A DNA stretch of 5,983 nt, from NCBI GenBank assembly GCA_045635785.1, contig JAZTWJ010000095.1, positions 1-5,983 on the forward strand. Direction: 5' to 3'. A model generated the notes under the pieces. It made no database searches and had not been told where the DNA came from. It saw nothing but the letters and a program-made list of their open reading frames with translations. This document shows, one piece after another, positions 4,998 to 5,983 of the stretch. The stretch is from Flemingiibacterium sp045635785. Lineage in GTDB: Bacteria; Bacillota; Clostridia; Oscillospirales; CAG-272. Each line of letters starts with the position of its first letter. Within the stretch, counting starts at the first letter, position 1. Both the position numbers and the translations under genes were made by a program.

Positions 4998-5983
4998 ATG
5001 GTGATGAATATGGCGAGGAAAAAAATCGACTCCCAACGTATAACAACCGGTGTGACTGCAGCGATCACCAATCAGGCGATTACCGACACCATTCGAACCA
5101 ACTTCATGCCCTATGCGATGTATGTCATTCGCGACCGCGCCATCCCCGAGATCGACGGTTTTAAGCCATCCCATCGCAAGCTGTTATATACCATGTATAA
5201 AATGGGCTTGCTTTCTGGCGGTTTTACAAAATCCTCCAACGTTGTCGGTCAAACCATGAAGCTGAATCCCCACGGTGATGCCGCCATCTATGAGACGATG
5301 GTACGACTTACGCGCGGTCACGAGGCGCTCTTGCATCCTTTTGTTGAATCCAAGGGTAGCTTTGGTAAGCATTACAGCCGCGACACGGTTTATGCCGCAT
5401 CGCGTTATACCAATGTAAAATTAGATCCTTTTTGTGCCGAGCTTTTCCGTGGCATTGACAAAAATGCGGTGGAGATGGTGGATAACTATGATGCGACCAC
5501 AAAGGAGCCTATTCTGCTGCCCACCACCTTCCCGAACGTTCTTCTTTCACCAAATCTCGGCATTGCCGTCGGTATGACAAGTAACATCTGCTCCTTCAAT
5601 CTTGCTGAGCTTTGTGACGGCACGATCCAGCTTCTCCGTCGTCCCGATACTTCGGTGGAGAAGATGATGGACATTATCAAAGCCCCCGATTTCCCGGGAG
5701 GCGGCTATCTTGTATATGACAAAAACAAGCTTCGCGATATTATGCTGACAGGCAGAGGCGGCATTACGCTTCGTTCACGCTGGAGCTATGACAAAAAGGA
5801 AAATTGTATCGAGGTCACACAGATCCCGTACTCCACCTCTGTGGAGCTGATTATGAACCGTGTGACCGATCTTGTAAAGGACGGCAAATTCAAGGAGATC
5901 ACCGATTTCCGCGATGAGACCGACCTTTCCGGCTTCAAGCTGACATTTGATCTGCGTCGCGGAACCGATCCGGATAAGCTGAT
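4998..5983 (+). CDS. Type IIA DNA topoisomerase subunit A (ParC/GyrA-like), N-terminal part, runs off window
   Basis: The frame is open to the window end (328 codons, truncated by the edge). The A subunit cuts and rejoins DNA, passing a second duplex through the break with an ATPase B subunit. Recognisable are MPYAMYVIRDRAIPEIDGFKP, HRKLLYTMYKMG, the QRDR-like NPHGDAAIYETMVR (residues 90-103), SKGSFGKHYSRD and YAASRYT, placing the catalytic tyrosine at 137 (codon 5406-5408); IAVGMTSNI and the tower-region start follow. It differs from standard GyrA, which has DYAMSVI and GLKPVHRR, so it may be a clostridial ParC-like paralogue; gyrA versus parC cannot be settled here. An in-frame TAA at 4971 limits the start to ATG 4998, GTG 5001, ATG 5004 or ATG 5010. 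ATG 5004 has the best-spaced Shine-Dalgarno (GAAGG); 4998 is used as the outer limit and for numbering. Confidence 0.92.
   Translation, partial: MVMNMARKKIDSQRITTGVTAAITNQAITDTIRTNFMPYAMYVIRDRAIPEIDGFKPSHRKLLYTMYKMGLLSGGFTKSSNVVGQTMKLNPHGDAAIYETMVRLTRGHEALLHPFVESKGSFGKHYSRDTVYAASRYTNVKLDPFCAELFRGIDKNAVEMVDNYDATTKEPILLPTTFPNVLLSPNLGIAVGMTSNICSFNLAELCDGTIQLLRRPDTSVEKMMDIIKAPDFPGGGYLVYDKNKLRDIMLTGRGGITLRSRWSYDKKENCIEVTQIPYSTSVELIMNRVTDLVKDGKFKEITDFRDETDLSGFKLTFDLRRGTDPDKL

Noticed and set aside
4883..5164. 93-codon plus-strand frame spanning leader copy 2 and the topoisomerase start
   Set aside because: It reads through the hairpins and then through the topoisomerase gene in the wrong frame; the correct frame carries strong conserved motifs.

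Overview
The window looks like a chromosomal segment from a Clostridia-class Firmicute, probably an Oscillospiraceae/Ruminococcaceae-type gut anaerobe. This is inferred from the clostridial style of the proteins (a Firmicute-type RF1 with a PET anticodon-like motif, a full-length two-domain Sua5, a divergent ParC/GyrA-like topoisomerase) and from balanced base composition with dense co-directional genes. No rRNA or other taxonomic marker is present, so the placement is tentative. All recognisable genes are on the + strand.

Layout: (1) 1-543 is the C-terminal half of UDP-glucose 4-epimerase (galE), cut by the window edge. (2) 544-683 is an intergenic leader with three hairpins. (3) 684-4865 is a compact four-gene run: aldose 1-epimerase (galM), a 10TM ArsP_2-type heavy-metal/manganese exporter homologue, release factor 1 (prfA) and threonylcarbamoyl-AMP synthase (Sua5/YwlC type). 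The gaps are 3 nt, 22 nt and a stop/start overlap, so co-transcription is likely. (4) 4866-4997 is a second intergenic leader with the same three-hairpin layout. (5) 4998 to the end is the N-terminal part of a type IIA topoisomerase A subunit, cut by the window edge.

GalE and GalM are Leloir-pathway partners: GalM supplies alpha-galactose and GalE recycles UDP-galactose/UDP-glucose. PrfA and Sua5 both serve translation, in UAA/UAG termination and in t6A modification of ANN-decoding tRNAs. The metal exporter between the two pairs is functionally unrelated, although a manganese exporter also lies close to ywlC in Bacillus subtilis.

The most interesting signal is non-coding. The leaders before galM and before the topoisomerase gene are two diverged copies of one module of about 120 nt. 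Each has an A/T-rich hairpin, a central bulged stem enclosing a second hairpin, and a C/T-TTCGC hairpin ending 0-1 nt before an ATG. Hairpins 1 and 3 differ between the copies by paired, compensatory substitutions, and the similarity continues into the first codons, which read MV(K/M)NM in both genes. This suggests either a structured RNA acting at translation initiation or a dispersed palindromic repeat that inserts exactly at start codons.
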